Part shown: positions 5,975 to 6,639 of the stretch, piece by piece
Layout: each line of letters starts with the position of its first letter
How positions within the stretch are numbered: the stretch's first letter is position 1
Origin: Polyangiaceae bacterium
Lineage (GTDB): Bacteria > Myxococcota_A > Polyangia > Polyangiales > Polyangiaceae
DNA length: 6,639 nucleotides
Assembly (NCBI GenBank): GCA_022447485.1
Contig: JAKVCH010000170.1
Location: forward strand, 1-6,639
Direction: 5' to 3'
Made by a program: the position numbers and the translations under genes
Notes under the pieces: generated by a model
Seen by the model: the letters and a program-made list of their open reading frames with translations, nothing else
What the model was told of the DNA's origin: nothing
Database searches by the model: none

Positions 5975-6439
5975 ATGGCTAAGGTCGATATTCCAGAATT
6001 TTGTGTCACTCGTTCCCTCGTCCGTGTCCGTTTTTGCGATACCGATATGATGGGGGTTGTGCATCATTCCAACTACATCAAGTACTTTGAATTGGCGAGA
6101 ATCGAATATCTGCGCCGGCGGGGCTTGAATTACTCGTCCTGGGTGAAGCTAGGCCTGCACTTGCCGGTGATAGGCGTCGAAGCAAAGTACAAGACCCCTT
6201 CTTTCTTGGACGACTTGCTGACGATTGAAGCTCGGTTGAGCATCTTGACTCGGGTCAAGGTCGGGTTTGATTATCGAGTTTTACGGAAAAAGCCGGAAAG
6301 TGACGACTATGACGAGTTGGCTCATGGTCATACTCTCTTAGCTTGTGTCGACAATAATCATCGACCTGTGCGGATGAGTTCTGATGCAGAGGCGTTGATT
6401 CTATCTCCTGAACTTCAAGAAGGAGAGCTACACCTCTAA
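5975..6439 (+). CDS. acyl-CoA thioesterase, YbgC/4-hydroxybenzoyl-CoA thioesterase family
   Basis: 154 residues, typical for a single hotdog-fold domain of the 4HBT/YbgC family, which hydrolyses acyl-CoA thioesters in the cytoplasm. The signature is RVRFCDTDMMGVVHHSNY (residues 17-34): D24 lies where the catalytic Asp of the Pseudomonas 4HBT and E. coli YbgC sits, and H31 is seven residues later as in YbgC. KYFELARIEYLRRRG continues into the long central helix. KYKTPSFLDDLLTIEARL is the usual strand that follows, and the C-terminal half (FDYRVL ... ACVDNNHRPVRM) completes the fold. The substrate cannot be told from sequence. ybgC often sits with tol-pal genes in Proteobacteria, but no such neighbour is seen here. 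The ATG at 5975 is the first start after the in-frame stop at 5915 and has no Shine-Dalgarno. The stop codon lies in the loop of a terminator hairpin. Confidence 0.92.
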   Translation: MAKVDIPEFCVTRSLVRVRFCDTDMMGVVHHSNYIKYFELARIEYLRRRGLNYSSWVKLGLHLPVIGVEAKYKTPSFLDDLLTIEARLSILTRVKVGFDYRVLRKKPESDDYDELAHGHTLLACVDNNHRPVRMSSDAEALILSPELQEGELHL

Positions 6440-6461
6440 GGGGGAAGCAGCTCTCCTTTTT
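6420..6461. terminator. Rho-independent terminator, likely bidirectional
   Basis: AAGGAGAGCT (6420-6429) pairs perfectly with AGCTCTCCTT (6449-6458) to give a 10-bp stem with a 19-base loop, and a T-run (6457-6461) follows on the plus strand. The thioesterase stop codon (6437-6439) is in the loop. On the minus strand the stem is followed by CTTG, a weaker T tract, so the same structure could serve the gene that ends at 6533 from the other side. Confidence 0.75.
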
Positions 6462-6532
6462 GGCGAGCTACCTCGGCTCAACTTGTGGTCCCGGGCATAC
6501 CGACGTTGGCGAAGCTCCCCATCCCCTTCGAA

Positions 6533-6639
6533 CTAAGCAGGGCGACTTTGGTTGTGGGCCTCGACACGAAGTTTCAGAGCCTCATTCATAAATACGAAGC
6601 CCCGAGCCGTAGCCGTAAGGAGAGGACCCAAGAACTTGA
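6533..6639 (-). CDS. C-terminal end of an unidentified gene (partial)
   Basis: On the minus strand a frame is open from the right edge (first full codon at 6637) to a TAG at 6535-6533, giving 34 residues that end in RVEAHNQSRPA. The visible part contains a probable helix (FVFMNEALKLRVEAHN), and its codons resemble those of the other genes here. The orientation makes it convergent with the thioesterase gene, with the two-way terminator between them, which supports the call. The opposite strand is also open over this stretch (from about 6442), so the choice is not certain. The product cannot be recognised from so little. Confidence 0.45.
   Translation of the reverse strand, partial: KFLGPLLTATARGFVFMNEALKLRVEAHNQSRPA

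Noticed and set aside
5715..6009. Minus-strand frames spanning the malQ-thioesterase gap
   Set aside because: They overlap the conserved N-termini of both flanking genes and show no protein-like features.
6442..6639. Plus-strand frame open to the right edge
   Set aside because: It begins within the terminator of the thioesterase gene, its only possible starts lack a ribosome binding site, and the minus-strand frame reads more like protein. Not fully excluded.
1..6639. CRISPR arrays, tRNA/rRNA genes, insertion sequences
   Set aside because: No regularly spaced repeats, cloverleaf arms, rRNA-like stretches, transposase motifs or flanking terminal repeats were found by reading both strands.

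Overview
The window looks like a chromosomal segment of a mid-GC (roughly 50-55 % by eye) Gram-negative bacterium of the Myxococcota/Bradymonadota kind (the old 'Deltaproteobacteria'). The reasons are a Hanks-type Ser/Thr kinase fused to an FHA domain, a Cys-rich extracytoplasmic protein whose opening segment (RISELDNLRVLAV, then an 'xxGETV' strand) matches the lipoproteins with Ig-like domains that are common in that group, and short operons with many strand switches. The lineage is an inference; no rRNA or other marker gene is present.

Layout from left to right. (1) 1-1010, +: the 3' part of a large Cys-rich, probably surface lipoprotein; its start lies outside the window. (2) 1079-1474, -: a small membrane-anchored protein with a very good ribosome binding site. 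It is convergent to gene 1. (3) 1475-1845: about 370 bases with no convincing gene but with two short hairpins, one of them terminator-like. (4) 1846-3537, +: a 563-residue protein with a Ser/Thr kinase domain, an FHA domain and a C-terminal GGDEF-like domain whose GGDEF signature has decayed to AHLKF. (5) 3550-4209, +: a single-pass membrane protein with a four-cysteine extracytoplasmic domain, only 12 bases downstream and probably in one operon with the kinase. (6) 4226-5776, -: a complete 4-alpha-glucanotransferase (malQ, GH77), convergent to gene 5 with a 16-base gap. (7) 5777-5974: a divergent intergenic region with two perfect short palindromes, one of which fills the spacer of a candidate promoter. 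(8) 5975-6439, +: a hotdog-fold acyl-CoA thioesterase of the YbgC/4HBT family, ending in a strong hairpin-plus-T-run terminator. (9) 6533-6639, -: probably the C-terminal 34 codons of another gene that enters from the right.

Functionally, the most interesting part is the two-gene signalling unit at 1846-4209. A cytoplasmic kinase that can bind phosphothreonine peptides (FHA) and carries a catalytically dead cyclase-like domain is paired with a bitopic membrane protein, which could be its partner, substrate or sensor. The rest is metabolic (alpha-glucan disproportionation, acyl-CoA hydrolysis) or cell-envelope protein. I see no mobile element, CRISPR array, tRNA or rRNA.
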